DNA of 7,617 nt. Origin: an uncultured Hyphomicrobiales bacterium (GTDB taxonomy: Bacteria; Pseudomonadota; Alphaproteobacteria; Rhizobiales; Beijerinckiaceae). The translations under genes and the position numbers were made by a program. A model generated the notes under the pieces. The model was not told the origin of the DNA. It did no database searches and saw nothing but the letters and a program-made list of their open reading frames with translations. This document shows positions 1 through 5,623 of the stretch, piece after piece (position 1 is the first letter of the stretch; each line of letters opens with the position of its first letter). The stretch spans positions 1 to 7,617 of the forward strand of contig CAIWVR010000049.1 in the NCBI GenBank assembly GCA_903916165.1, read 5' to 3'.

Positions 1-47
1 GGGCTCCAATCGTGGACGTCGGGGATACGCGCCAGTCGTCCCAAAGA

Positions 48-83
48 TGGATTGCCGCGGAGCTCACGCTCCTCGCAATGACG
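48..83. repeat. Extragenic repeat copy, divergent subtype
   Basis: The stretch begins TGGATTGC and ends CTCGCAATGACG, the same ends as the repeat arm at 2610-2639. The centre differs: it is longer and contains its own small hairpin, GGAGC-TCAC-GCTCC. Read on the minus strand it starts CGTCATTGCGAGGAGCG and ends GGCAATCCA, a form I recognise as common in intergenic regions of alphaproteobacterial genomes. It sits just beyond the cytochrome terminator, and no gene is visible between position 1 and this copy. Repeat membership is seen directly from the shared ends. Any function, such as transcript-end protection or termination, is inference. Confidence 0.7.
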
Positions 84-87
84 AAAC

Positions 88-113
88 AAAAAAGGCCGGG
101 ACAAGCCCGGCCT
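88..113 (-). terminator. Intrinsic terminator of the cytochrome c gene
   Basis: Read on the minus strand, an 8-bp perfect GC-rich stem (AGGCCGGG pairing with CCCGGCCT, bases 93-113, 5-nt loop) is followed directly by six T residues (complement of 88-93). It lies about 25 bases past the cytochrome stop codon. This is a textbook rho-independent terminator and the best one in the window. Confidence 0.88.
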
Positions 114-138
114 CTCAAACATTCATTTCTGCGTCCAA

Positions 139-675
139 TTACTGCAGCGGCGCTGGCGCGTCCGCGAGGCTGCGGAGGTAGGCGATGATGTCGGCGCGCT
201 TGCCCGCATCCTTCTCGCCGCCGTAGGCCATTTTGGTGCCGTTGGCAAAGCCCTTCGGGGCTTCGATGAAATGGTCGAGATTGGCGTAATCCCATTTTCC
301 GCCCTTGCCCTTGAGCGAGTCGGAATAAGCAAAGCCCTCGTGGCCTGCGATGGGGCGCTGGACGACGCCATAAAGCGCCGGGCCAACCTTATTGGCACCG
401 CCCTTGTCAAAGACGTGGCAGGCCGCGCAGGCCTTGATGAGGCCTTCGCCCTTTTTGGCATCGGCCTTGGCGAGGCGCTCGCCGATCGGGGCTGCGGTTG
501 CGGCGGCTGCGCCGCCGGCGCTGGCCGTCTCGACCGCGGCCGAGGGCAGGGCATAGGCCGACTTCTTCGGCACGCCATGGTGGAAGATGCTGTCGGAGAT
601 AATGCCAAGCCCCATGACGAAGAGCAGCGTGCCGAGCACTGCGCCGGCGATTTTGTTGAATTCGAAGGAATCCAT
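139..675 (-). CDS. cycM: Membrane-anchored c-type cytochrome (CycM-like cytochrome c552)
   Basis: This is a 178-residue single-haem cytochrome c. An uncleaved signal-anchor helix occupies roughly residues 9-27 (KIAGAVLGTLLFVMGLGII), followed by an Ala-rich linker at about 44-63 and a class I cytochrome domain from about 64 to 172. The haem-binding motif is CAACH at residues 83-87, and the likely axial methionine is M149 in GTKMAYGG. In Bradyrhizobium, the CycM family passes electrons from the bc1 complex to an aa3-type oxidase on the periplasmic face of the inner membrane; the same role here is inferred. I chose the ATG at 675 because the protein then begins MDSFEFNKIAG, typical of the family, with GGAG 11 bases upstream. 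The frame stays open to an ATG at 747, but those 24 residues do not look like a signal peptide. The gene is divergent from kdsB and ends at a strong terminator. Confidence 0.9.
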   Translation of the reverse strand: MDSFEFNKIAGAVLGTLLFVMGLGIISDSIFHHGVPKKSAYALPSAAVETASAGGAAAATAAPIGERLAKADAKKGEGLIKACAACHVFDKGGANKVGPALYGVVQRPIAGHEGFAYSDSLKGKGGKWDYANLDHFIEAPKGFANGTKMAYGGEKDAGKRADIIAYLRSLADAPAPLQ

Positions 676-706
676 GGTCGTGTGGGCTCCGCACTTGCTG
701 GGCTTG

Positions 707-725
707 GGCTGCGCAGCGCGCAGCC
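707..725. other. Perfect hairpin in the cycM-kdsB intergenic region
   Basis: GGCTGCGC-AGC-GCGCAGCC is an 8-bp perfect GC-rich inverted repeat with a 3-nt loop. It would fall in the 5' leader of the cytochrome mRNA, about 31 bases before its start codon, if transcription begins beyond it. It has no T-run on either side, so it is not an ordinary terminator. It could be an mRNA leader structure, a protein-binding palindrome or a chance event in GC-rich DNA. Confidence 0.4.
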
Positions 726-774
726 ATTCACGCTGCACCCTTATCAAGGCACGGCGCGCGCCTGATTAGCCGCT

Positions 775-802
775 TTGCGGGTGGCTTGGCAACACGTATA
801 AG
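775..802 (+). promoter_or_regulatory. Possible sigma-70 promoter for kdsB-pheA
   Basis: TTGCGG (775-780) and TATAAG (797-802) are separated by 16 bases and lie about 80 bases before the kdsB start. TATAAG is one of few AT-rich hexamers in this intergenic region. The -35 match is only partial, so this is a weak call made by eye. Confidence 0.3.
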
Positions 803-883
803 CAGTGCCGCCCTGATACCTTTCGTCGCCGGGCCCACATCGGGCGGCGTTTCACCCTATCCCTATGGGACATACACGCCCAA

Positions 884-1624
884 ATGTCCGATCCGATTGT
901 CCTCGTTCCGGCCCGTCTGGGCTCCACGCGCCTGCCCGGCAAGCCACTGGCCGATATTCACGGCGAGCCGATGATCGTCCATGTCTGGCGCCGCGCCTGC
1001 GAGGCGGGCGTCGGTCCCGTGCTGGTCGCGGCCGATGCCCCCGAGATCGTCGCGGCCATTCGCGCGGTGGGCGGCCATGCCGTTCTGACCCGCGCTGATC
1101 ATGAATCCGGCTCCGACCGGATCTTCGAGGCGCTGGAGGCTTTTGATCCAGAAGGCCGCCATGACGTCGTCATCAATGTGCAGGGCGACCTGCCGACCAT
1201 TGAATCCTATGCGATTCAGGCGTCCCTGCTGCCGCTGGCCGACCCGGCGGTCGACATTGCCACGCTGGCGGTCGAGATCACGCGAGAGGACGAGCGGACC
1301 GACCCGAATGTCGTGAAGATCGTCGCCAGCCCCATTTCGGCGGGGCGGTTTCGCGCCCTGTACTTCTCGCGCGCCACCGTGCCCCATGGCGAGGGGCCGC
1401 ATTATCATCACATCGGGCTCTATGCCTATCGCCGCAAGGCCCTCGAGCGTTTCGTGCGGCTTTCCCCCTCGCCGCTGGAGCGGCGCGAGAAACTCGAACA
1501 ATTGCGGGCGCTGGAAGCCGGGATGCGGATCGATGTCTCCCTGGTCGATGCCGTGCCCCTCGGCGTCGATACGCCGCATGATCTCGAGCGTGCCCGCGCG
1601 CTGCTCGCAAGGACAAAGCCATGA
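884..1624 (+). CDS. kdsB: 3-deoxy-manno-octulosonate cytidylyltransferase (CMP-Kdo synthetase)
   Basis: This cytoplasmic enzyme joins Kdo to CTP, giving CMP-Kdo and pyrophosphate. CMP-Kdo is the activated sugar used by the Kdo transferase in the lipopolysaccharide inner core, so the organism is Gram-negative. The 246-residue length is normal for the family. Signature blocks are present in order: the nucleotide-binding loop [15 protein letters not shown] at residues 8-22, NVQGDLP at 98-104 with metal-binding D102, the Kdo-contacting segment HIGLYAYR at 176-183, KLEQLRALE at 203-211, and [10 protein letters not shown] at 228-237 with metal-binding D229. The ATG at 884 starts the protein two residues before the conserved first strand. 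The ribosome site is weak, with only GGGA 13 bases upstream. Its stop overlaps the pheA start by ATGA, indicating one transcript and translational coupling. Confidence 0.97.
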   Translation: MSDPIVLVPARLGSTRLPGKPLADIHGEPMIVHVWRRACEAGVGPVLVAADAPEIVAAIRAVGGHAVLTRADHESGSDRIFEALEAFDPEGRHDVVINVQGDLPTIESYAIQASLLPLADPAVDIATLAVEITREDERTDPNVVKIVASPISAGRFRALYFSRATVPHGEGPHYHHIGLYAYRRKALERFVRLSPSPLERREKLEQLRALEAGMRIDVSLVDAVPLGVDTPHDLERARALLARTKP

Positions 1625-2475
1625 CCAGAAAGATTGCCTATCAGGGCGAGCCGGGGGCCAATTCCCATATCGCCTGCGCCGACGTCTATCCCGACTGGGA
1701 GCCGCTGCCCTGCGCGACCTTCGAGGATGCACTGGGCGCGATTCAGGAGGGCGCTGCGGGGCTCGGCATGATTCCGATCGAGAATTCGATCGCCGGTCGT
1801 GTTGCTGACATTCATCACTTTCTGCCCAATTCCGGTCTGCACATCGTCGGCGAATATTTTTTGCCGATCCATTTCCAGCTCATGGCCATCAAGGGCGCGA
1901 GCCTGGCGACCGTGACGGATGTCTTCAGCCACATCCACGGCCTCGGCCAATGCCGCAACATCATCCGCAAGCTCGGCCTGACCGCGCATGATGGCGGCGA
2001 CACGGCGGGCTCGGCGCGGCAGGTGCGCGACTGGAACGACCCGACCCGCGCCGCGCTGGCACCCGCGCTGGCGGCGGGCATCTACGGGCTCGATGTCCTC
2101 GCCCATGATGTCGAGGATTTCGCGCATAACACCACCCGTTTCGTGGTGTTGTCGAAGGCACCCGAAAGGGTGGTCCCCAACAGCGGACCAACCGTGACGA
2201 CCTTCGTGTTTCGCGTCCGCAACGTGCCGGCGGCGCTCTACAAGGCGCTCGGCGGTTTCGCGACCAATGGCGTGAACATGTCGAAGATCGAGAGCTATAT
2301 GGTCGAGGGCGAGTTTGCCGCGACGCAGTTCCTGGTCGATGTCGATGGCCACCCCGACGATCCGGCGCTGGCCTTGGCCTTCGAGGAACTGGCTTTCTTC
2401 ACGCGCGAGGTGCGGATTCTCGGCGTCTACGGCGCGCATCCGTTCCGCATCGAATCGCAGCAGGCGGCGGAATAA
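1621..2475 (+). CDS. pheA: Prephenate dehydratase (monofunctional, with ACT domain)
   Basis: The enzyme converts prephenate to phenylpyruvate, water and CO2, the committed step to phenylalanine. At 284 residues it is the short monofunctional form without a fused chorismate mutase. The catalytic periplasmic-binding-like domain spans about residues 4-178, with [10 protein letters not shown] at 51-60, HGLGQC at 106-111, DTAGSAR at 127-133 and the catalytic NTTRF at 170-174. An ACT regulatory domain follows at about 192-272. In classical enzymes its GALV and ESRP motifs bind phenylalanine; here the aligned residues read AALY (204-207) and ESYM (224-227), so feedback control may differ. The ATG at 1621 overlaps the kdsB stop by four bases. 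No intrinsic terminator with a T-run follows; downstream lies an inverted repeat pair. Confidence 0.96.
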   Translation: MTRKIAYQGEPGANSHIACADVYPDWEPLPCATFEDALGAIQEGAAGLGMIPIENSIAGRVADIHHFLPNSGLHIVGEYFLPIHFQLMAIKGASLATVTDVFSHIHGLGQCRNIIRKLGLTAHDGGDTAGSARQVRDWNDPTRAALAPALAAGIYGLDVLAHDVEDFAHNTTRFVVLSKAPERVVPNSGPTVTTFVFRVRNVPAALYKALGGFATNGVNMSKIESYMVEGEFAATQFLVDVDGHPDDPALALAFEELAFFTREVRILGVYGAHPFRIESQQAAE

Positions 2476-2512
2476 GCCTCTCCCGGACGAGACCTTTGCG
2501 AAACATCAGCTT

Positions 2513-2542
2513 CGTCATTGCGAGCGGAGCGAAGCAATCCAG
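2513..2542. repeat. Extragenic repeat, left arm of an inverted pair
   Basis: This 30-base stretch begins CGTCATTGCGAGCGGAGC and ends GCAATCCAG. It matches the reverse complement of 2610-2639 at 29 of 30 positions; the only difference is G against C near the middle. It lies 37 bases past the pheA stop. A third, diverged copy is at 48-83. Related short sequences are, from general knowledge, common between genes in Hyphomicrobiales. Confidence 0.85.
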
Positions 2543-2589
2543 TCAGCAACCTTTCAGGTCGCGCGCGAATGTTGATGAAGTCAGAGTGG

Positions 2590-2609
2590 AAAAGCCTCCT
2601 GTGAGGCTT
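2590..2609 (-). terminator. Candidate terminator hairpin for the folate operon
   Basis: AAGCCTC (2592-2598) and GAGGCTT (2603-2609) form a 7-bp stem around a 4-nt loop. Read on the minus strand the stem runs into TTTT, two of these bases being paired, about 35-55 bases after the folK stop. The short T-run makes it modest. It lies inside the spacer of the inverted repeat pair and may be part of that element. Confidence 0.4.
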
Positions 2610-2639
2610 CTGGATTGCTTCGCTGCGCTCGCAATGACG
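2610..2639. repeat. Extragenic repeat, right arm of an inverted pair
   Basis: This is the inverted partner of 2513-2542 (29 of 30 bases complementary), separated from it by 67 bases. It ends four bases short of the folK stop codon, and its terminal GACG takes part in a separate hairpin over that stop. Together the arms could form a long cruciform or an RNA stem between the convergent pheA and folK transcripts. Confidence 0.85.
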
Positions 2640-2656
2640 ACCCTCAGAGGGTCGTC
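2636..2656. other. Perfect hairpin across the folK stop codon
   Basis: GACGACCCT-CAG-AGGGTCGTC is a 9-bp perfect stem with a 3-nt loop. It contains the folK stop codon (minus strand TGA, complement of 2644-2646) and the outer end of the repeat arm. There is no T-run beyond it, so it looks like a 3'-end stabilising or stop-codon structure rather than a terminator. It may also simply be the boundary of an inserted repeat. Confidence 0.5.
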
Positions 2657-3153
2657 GGCCGCACGCGTCGTGTCGCCTCTATATCCACTTGCACGCCGCT
2701 CGCGTCGGCTTGCACCAGCCAGTCACTGACGCGTTGTCCGCCAAGCACCAAACCGTCTGCCAACTCCGCCAGTGGCGCAAGTACAAAGGCGCGCTCATGC
2801 GCCCTCGGGTGCGGGATCGTCAGGTCCGGCTCGTCCACCTTGGCGTCGCCAAAGGCGATCACGTCGATGTCGATGTTGCGTGGCCCCCAGCGCCGGTCAC
2901 GCACGCGACCGCTGGCTTTCTCAATCCCAAGACAGGCTTCGAGCAACGCGCGTGCCGACAGGTCCGTGTCGATGGCCGCCGCCATGTTGAGAAAATCCGG
3001 CTGGTCCGTCACGCCCCAGGGCGGGGTGCGATAGACGCGCGAGAGCGCGACGAGACGCACGGCTGGCGTAGACGAAAGCCCTTGCAGCGCAGTCACGAAC
3101 TCGCCCGCGACGTCGCCCAGATTGCCGCCGAGCGCAAGGTAAGCGCGTGTCAT
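2644..3153 (-). CDS. folK: 2-amino-4-hydroxy-6-hydroxymethyldihydropteridine pyrophosphokinase (HPPK)
   Basis: HPPK transfers pyrophosphate from ATP to 6-hydroxymethyl-dihydropterin, making the substrate that FolP joins to p-aminobenzoate. At 169 residues it is close to the family length. Visible signatures are ALGGNLGD at residues 7-14, the pterin-side segment YRTPPWGVTDQPDFLN at 41-56, and the family signature RRWGPRNIDIDV at 87-98, whose D95 and D97 bind the two magnesium ions. IPHPRAHERAFVLAPL at 113-128 contributes to ATP binding. The start overlaps the folB stop by ATGA (3150-3153), so it is probably translated by coupling. It is the last gene of the minus-strand group, and its stop lies within a perfect hairpin next to a repeat arm. 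Confidence 0.96.
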   Translation of the reverse strand: MTRAYLALGGNLGDVAGEFVTALQGLSSTPAVRLVALSRVYRTPPWGVTDQPDFLNMAAAIDTDLSARALLEACLGIEKASGRVRDRRWGPRNIDIDVIAFGDAKVDEPDLTIPHPRAHERAFVLAPLAELADGLVLGGQRVSDWLVQADASGVQVDIEATRRVRPTTL

Positions 3154-3521
3154 ATATCGCTGCGTGACAGGCGCAGATGGATGCCCACAGCCGACAGGCG
3201 CTCGGCGATTGGCGGCTTTGGCTTGCGCACGCGCAGATCGATGCAGGTAACGGTCGGGAATTCCTCGAGCAGGCCCTTGGCCAGCGCGCTGGCGGCGGCT
3301 TCCACCAGCTTGTAGCGCGTGTCGACGAACAGACGGCGCAGGGTTTTCACGATGCGGTCGTAATCGAGCGCGTCGCCGAGATCGTCGCTGGCAGCTGCAG
3401 CCGAAATGTCGGTCGTCAGTTCGAGGTCGATCAGAAACGCCTGCCCGAACTCGCTCTCATGGCGGTGCCAGCCATGATAGGCGTGGAGTTCGAGCGCCTC
3501 GATGAGAACTTGCGCGATCAT
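3150..3521 (-). CDS. folB: Dihydroneopterin aldolase
   Basis: FolB cleaves 7,8-dihydroneopterin to 6-hydroxymethyl-dihydropterin and glycolaldehyde, supplying FolK. The 123-residue length is typical of this small homo-octameric enzyme. Characteristic positions are HAYHGWHRHESEFGQ at residues 13-27, where E22 matches the conserved active-site glutamate, DALDYDRI at 50-57, LVEAAASALAK at 72-82 with the pterin-binding E74, and RKPKPPI at 99-105 with the catalytic lysine K100. Overlaps of four bases with both neighbours (ATGA at 3518-3521 and 3150-3153) place it in a tightly coupled folP-folB-folK unit. Nothing is missing or truncated. Confidence 0.95.
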   Translation of the reverse strand: MIAQVLIEALELHAYHGWHRHESEFGQAFLIDLELTTDISAAAASDDLGDALDYDRIVKTLRRLFVDTRYKLVEAAASALAKGLLEEFPTVTCIDLRVRKPKPPIAERLSAVGIHLRLSRSDI

Positions 3522-4363
3522 GCCCTGGCCTGTTGGTGTGATGTGAAGGCGGCGACCATTTTCATGGCGTCGACATGGGGCGCGACATCGTGCGCGCGAA
3601 GGATGCGGGCGCCCTGCAGGGCACCCAGCGTGTGGAGCGCCAGCGTGCCGGCGAGCCGGTCGCGCGGGTCGACGCGTCCGGTCACCGCACCGATGATGCG
3701 CTTGCGCGAGGCACCCAGCAGCACCGGGCAGCCGAGTGCGGCAAACACGCCGATCTCGCGCACGAGGCGCATGTTCTGGTCGGGCGTCTTGCCGAAGCCG
3801 ATGCCCGGATCGAGGATCAGCCGGTCGAGCGAGATACGCGCTGATTGCGCAAGATCCATCGAACGCAACAGGAAGCTGCGCACCTCCTCGACAATGTCGA
3901 GGCTGGCATCTTCCGTTTCGCGATTGTGCATCAGCACCGCCGCCGCACCATGGTCGGCGACGACGCGCGCCATGTCGGGATCGCGCTGGAACCCCCAGAC
4001 GTCATTGACGATACAGGCCCCGGCCGCCAGTGCGCGGGCTGCGACCTTGGCCTTCATCGTGTCGATGGAGAGCGGGACGGACAAGTGCGCGGCGAGCGCG
4101 CGGATGACGGGCTCGACGCGCGCGATCTCGTCCTCGGCGGTGACAGGCATATAGCCGGGCCGTGTCGATTCCCCGCCGATGTCGAGCATGTCGGCGCCCT
4201 CGGCCGCCATTTGCAGGCCATGCGCGAGCGCGCGCGTGGATTCATTGTGGAGCCCGCCATCCGAAAAGGAATCGGGCGTCACATTGAGAATGCCCATCAC
4301 GAGGGGCCGCGCCGCAAGGCGCAGGGCCCGTCCGCCGGGCAGGGGAACGCAGCTGTTGGTCAT
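3518..4363 (-). CDS. folP: Dihydropteroate synthase
   Basis: FolP condenses 6-hydroxymethyl-dihydropterin pyrophosphate with p-aminobenzoate to give dihydropteroate; it is the target of sulfonamides. The 281-residue TIM-barrel protein has all the usual blocks: MGILNVTPDSFSDGG at residues 23-37 with N27 at the metal/diphosphate site, DIGGESTRPGY at 61-71, SIDT at 99-102, NDVWG at 120-124, MHNR at 145-148, DPGIGFGKT at 185-193, LLGASRKR at 215-222 and RAHDV at 256-260. No known resistance-type insertion near the STRPG loop is obvious. No good ribosome site precedes the ATG at 4363. The upstream gene, nudC, ends 67 bases before it, so folP may be read from the nudC transcript or from its own promoter, which I could not identify. 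Confidence 0.96.
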   Translation of the reverse strand: MTNSCVPLPGGRALRLAARPLVMGILNVTPDSFSDGGLHNESTRALAHGLQMAAEGADMLDIGGESTRPGYMPVTAEDEIARVEPVIRALAAHLSVPLSIDTMKAKVAARALAAGACIVNDVWGFQRDPDMARVVADHGAAAVLMHNRETEDASLDIVEEVRSFLLRSMDLAQSARISLDRLILDPGIGFGKTPDQNMRLVREIGVFAALGCPVLLGASRKRIIGAVTGRVDPRDRLAGTLALHTLGALQGARILRAHDVAPHVDAMKMVAAFTSHQQARA

Positions 4364-4430
4364 CGCGCGCCCATCAACGTCAGGCCGGGGTTTCTGTCAA
4401 CGCGGGAGAGGGGACGCCCACGACTGACCC

Positions 4431-5378
4431 TTAAAACCCCGGCTCATTGCCCTCGGCGAAAGCCCTCAGCAGGTGGTGCGCGATGGCGATGGGTGCCGGC
4501 GGGATCAGGCCGCCGGGATGGCTGCTCGCGAACATGGCGCGGACCTCGTCGCGGCCGAGCCAGCGGGCATCCTCCAGCTCGTTGGTGTCCACAAGGATCT
4601 CGCGCGAGAGCGCCTGTGCAAAGCAGCCGAGCATCAGGGATGCGGGAAACGGCCAGGGCTGCGAGGCATGATAGGCGACCGCGCCGACCCGCACGCCCGA
4701 TTCCTCCGCCACCTCGCGCCGCACGGCGGCTTCCACCGTCTCGCCCGGCTCGATAAAGCCCGCGAGCGCCGAATACATGCCTGGATTGAAGCGCGGCTGG
4801 CGCCCGACGAGGCAAGAGTCCCCATCGATCACCAGCATGATGACGACCGGGTCCGTGCGCGGAAAATGCTGGGCCGAACAGGCCCCGCAAAGGCGCTTCC
4901 AGCCTGCAGCAGCAGCTTGCGTTGGCGCGCCGCACTGGGCGCAGAAGCGGTGGCGGGCGTGCCAGTGCAGAATGCTCTTGGCCTGCGCCATCACGCCGAG
5001 CAGTGGCGGGGCCAGCAGGCCCTGCACGGCGAGGCTGCGCAGGTCGAGGCTGACGTGGCCGCTGTCGCCCTCACCCGATTCGGGAGCCGCCTCGTCGAGG
5101 CGCGTGGCGAAGATCGCGCCCGCCTCGTCCTGCCCGAGCAGCGCGGTCTCGCGTGCCGAGCCAAGGCTCGCCAGTTCGCCGCCGCTGAAAAACGGGTCGA
5201 GCGCCGTGCCGCGCTGGCGCAGCAGGGGAATATCGCCCGTGAAGACCAGATGGCGCGTGCCCGGTGCCGCCCGCAGGCCGGCGACGAAAGCAGCGTCATC
5301 GCGGCTGTTGGCGAGGCGGTCGAGCGGGTTGGCTCCATAGCCGGTGCGGGCGGAAGCGTCGGGATTGGGCTTTTGCAT
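4431..5378 (-). CDS. nudC: NADH pyrophosphatase / NAD-cap RNA hydrolase
   Basis: NudC is a zinc-containing Nudix hydrolase that splits NAD(H) to NMN(H) and AMP and, as shown for the E. coli enzyme, removes NAD caps from RNA 5' ends. This 315-residue protein has the family's N-terminal domain (about residues 15-130) and a zinc ribbon with C146, C149, C164 and C167 (CAQCG and CGAC). The Nudix domain follows at about 173-305. Its Nudix box runs from G207 to V229, with catalytic residues in RREVAEESG at 220-228. The diagnostic NudC motif SQPWPFPAS is at 239-247. It is longer than the E. coli protein (257 residues), mostly in the N-terminal domain. The ATG at 5378 has a purine-rich AGGATGGGG just upstream. 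It is the first minus-strand gene of the group leading to folP-folB-folK and is divergent from the SRP RNA gene. Confidence 0.95.
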   Translation of the reverse strand: MQKPNPDASARTGYGANPLDRLANSRDDAAFVAGLRAAPGTRHLVFTGDIPLLRQRGTALDPFFSGGELASLGSARETALLGQDEAGAIFATRLDEAAPESGEGDSGHVSLDLRSLAVQGLLAPPLLGVMAQAKSILHWHARHRFCAQCGAPTQAAAAGWKRLCGACSAQHFPRTDPVVIMLVIDGDSCLVGRQPRFNPGMYSALAGFIEPGETVEAAVRREVAEESGVRVGAVAYHASQPWPFPASLMLGCFAQALSREILVDTNELEDARWLGRDEVRAMFASSHPGGLIPPAPIAIAHHLLRAFAEGNEPGF

Positions 5379-5431
5379 GGTGCCCCATCCTAAAGCGCGC
5401 GCGGTTCATGTGAAAGCCCGGACTGAGCCCC

Positions 5432-5460
5432 TTGCATCGCACGCGCCGGACTGCCAAATA
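5432..5460 (+). promoter_or_regulatory. Sigma-70 promoter of the SRP RNA gene
   Basis: TTGCAT (5432-5437) and CAAATA (5455-5460) are separated by an optimal 17 bases. Transcription would start about seven bases past the -10, near 5467, which is where the closing helix of the SRP RNA begins. This independent agreement with the RNA boundary is the main support. Confidence 0.6.
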
Positions 5461-5466
5461 GGTCGC

Positions 5467-5560
5467 GGGAGGTTGGCGGTGGACGTTCCACTCGCCAATC
5501 GGGTCAGGTCCGGAAGGAAGCAGCCCTAACGAGACCGGGCGGGTCTCTGTCCAGCCTCCT
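5467..5560 (+). ncRNA. ffs: Signal recognition particle RNA, small bacterial type (4.5S)
   Basis: This RNA pairs with Ffh to form the particle that targets nascent membrane proteins to FtsY and the translocon. The near-invariant Ffh-binding hairpin is plain: GGTCAGGTCC, then the GGAA tetraloop (5512-5515), then GGAAGCAGCCC and TAACGAG. The ends are set by a 9-bp closing helix, GGAGGTTGG (5468-5476) with CCAGCCTCC (5551-5559), one pair being a wobble. The length of about 94 bases fits the small form without an Alu domain. A five-T run at 5563-5567 follows and may mark termination or a processing point. An alternative 5' hairpin (5471-5500) competes with the closing helix. The gene lies directly upstream of dnaX, a conserved arrangement. 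The exact ends are good to a few bases. Confidence 0.93.
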
Positions 5561-5623
5561 ACTTTTTCACCCGGCGCGCGGCCTCTTGCCCGGCCGGGCC
5601 TGTCGCGAACGGGCCTTTGCAGC

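Noticed and set aside
1..47. A gene fragment at the left edge
   Set aside because: No frame gives a recognisable protein end over so few bases. It appears to be intergenic sequence outside the repeat copy.
676..747. A longer cytochrome c start at the ATG at 747
   Set aside because: The extra 24 residues are not hydrophobic or signal-like, they cover the hairpin at 707-725, and the ATG at 675 gives the family-typical start with a GGAG upstream.
863..2439. Long minus-strand open frames (863-1732 and 1426-2439) opposite kdsB and pheA
   Set aside because: Both sense genes are certain from motifs. The antisense products are Arg/Gly/Asp-rich without family features, and they overlap each other.
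2476..2643. CRISPR array or attachment site at the pheA-folK gap
   Set aside because: The repeats are a single inverted pair, not direct repeats with regular spacers, and no integrase or tRNA gene is nearby.
3177..5393. Plus-strand open frames (3177-4154, 3845-4756, 4473-5393) opposite folB, folP and nudC
   Set aside because: They are antisense to well-supported genes, have low-complexity Arg/Ala-rich translations and show no ribosome sites of note.
5379..5431. Promoter for nudC on the minus strand
   Set aside because: TTCACA and TAGGAT can be spaced 16 apart, but the start point would fall almost at the start codon and the -10 overlaps the ribosome site, so I could not support it.
5588..5599. 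12-base palindrome GCCCGGCCGGGC upstream of dnaX
   Set aside because: It is short, made only of G and C, and such palindromes arise easily in this composition. There is no T-run or paired promoter element to give it a role.
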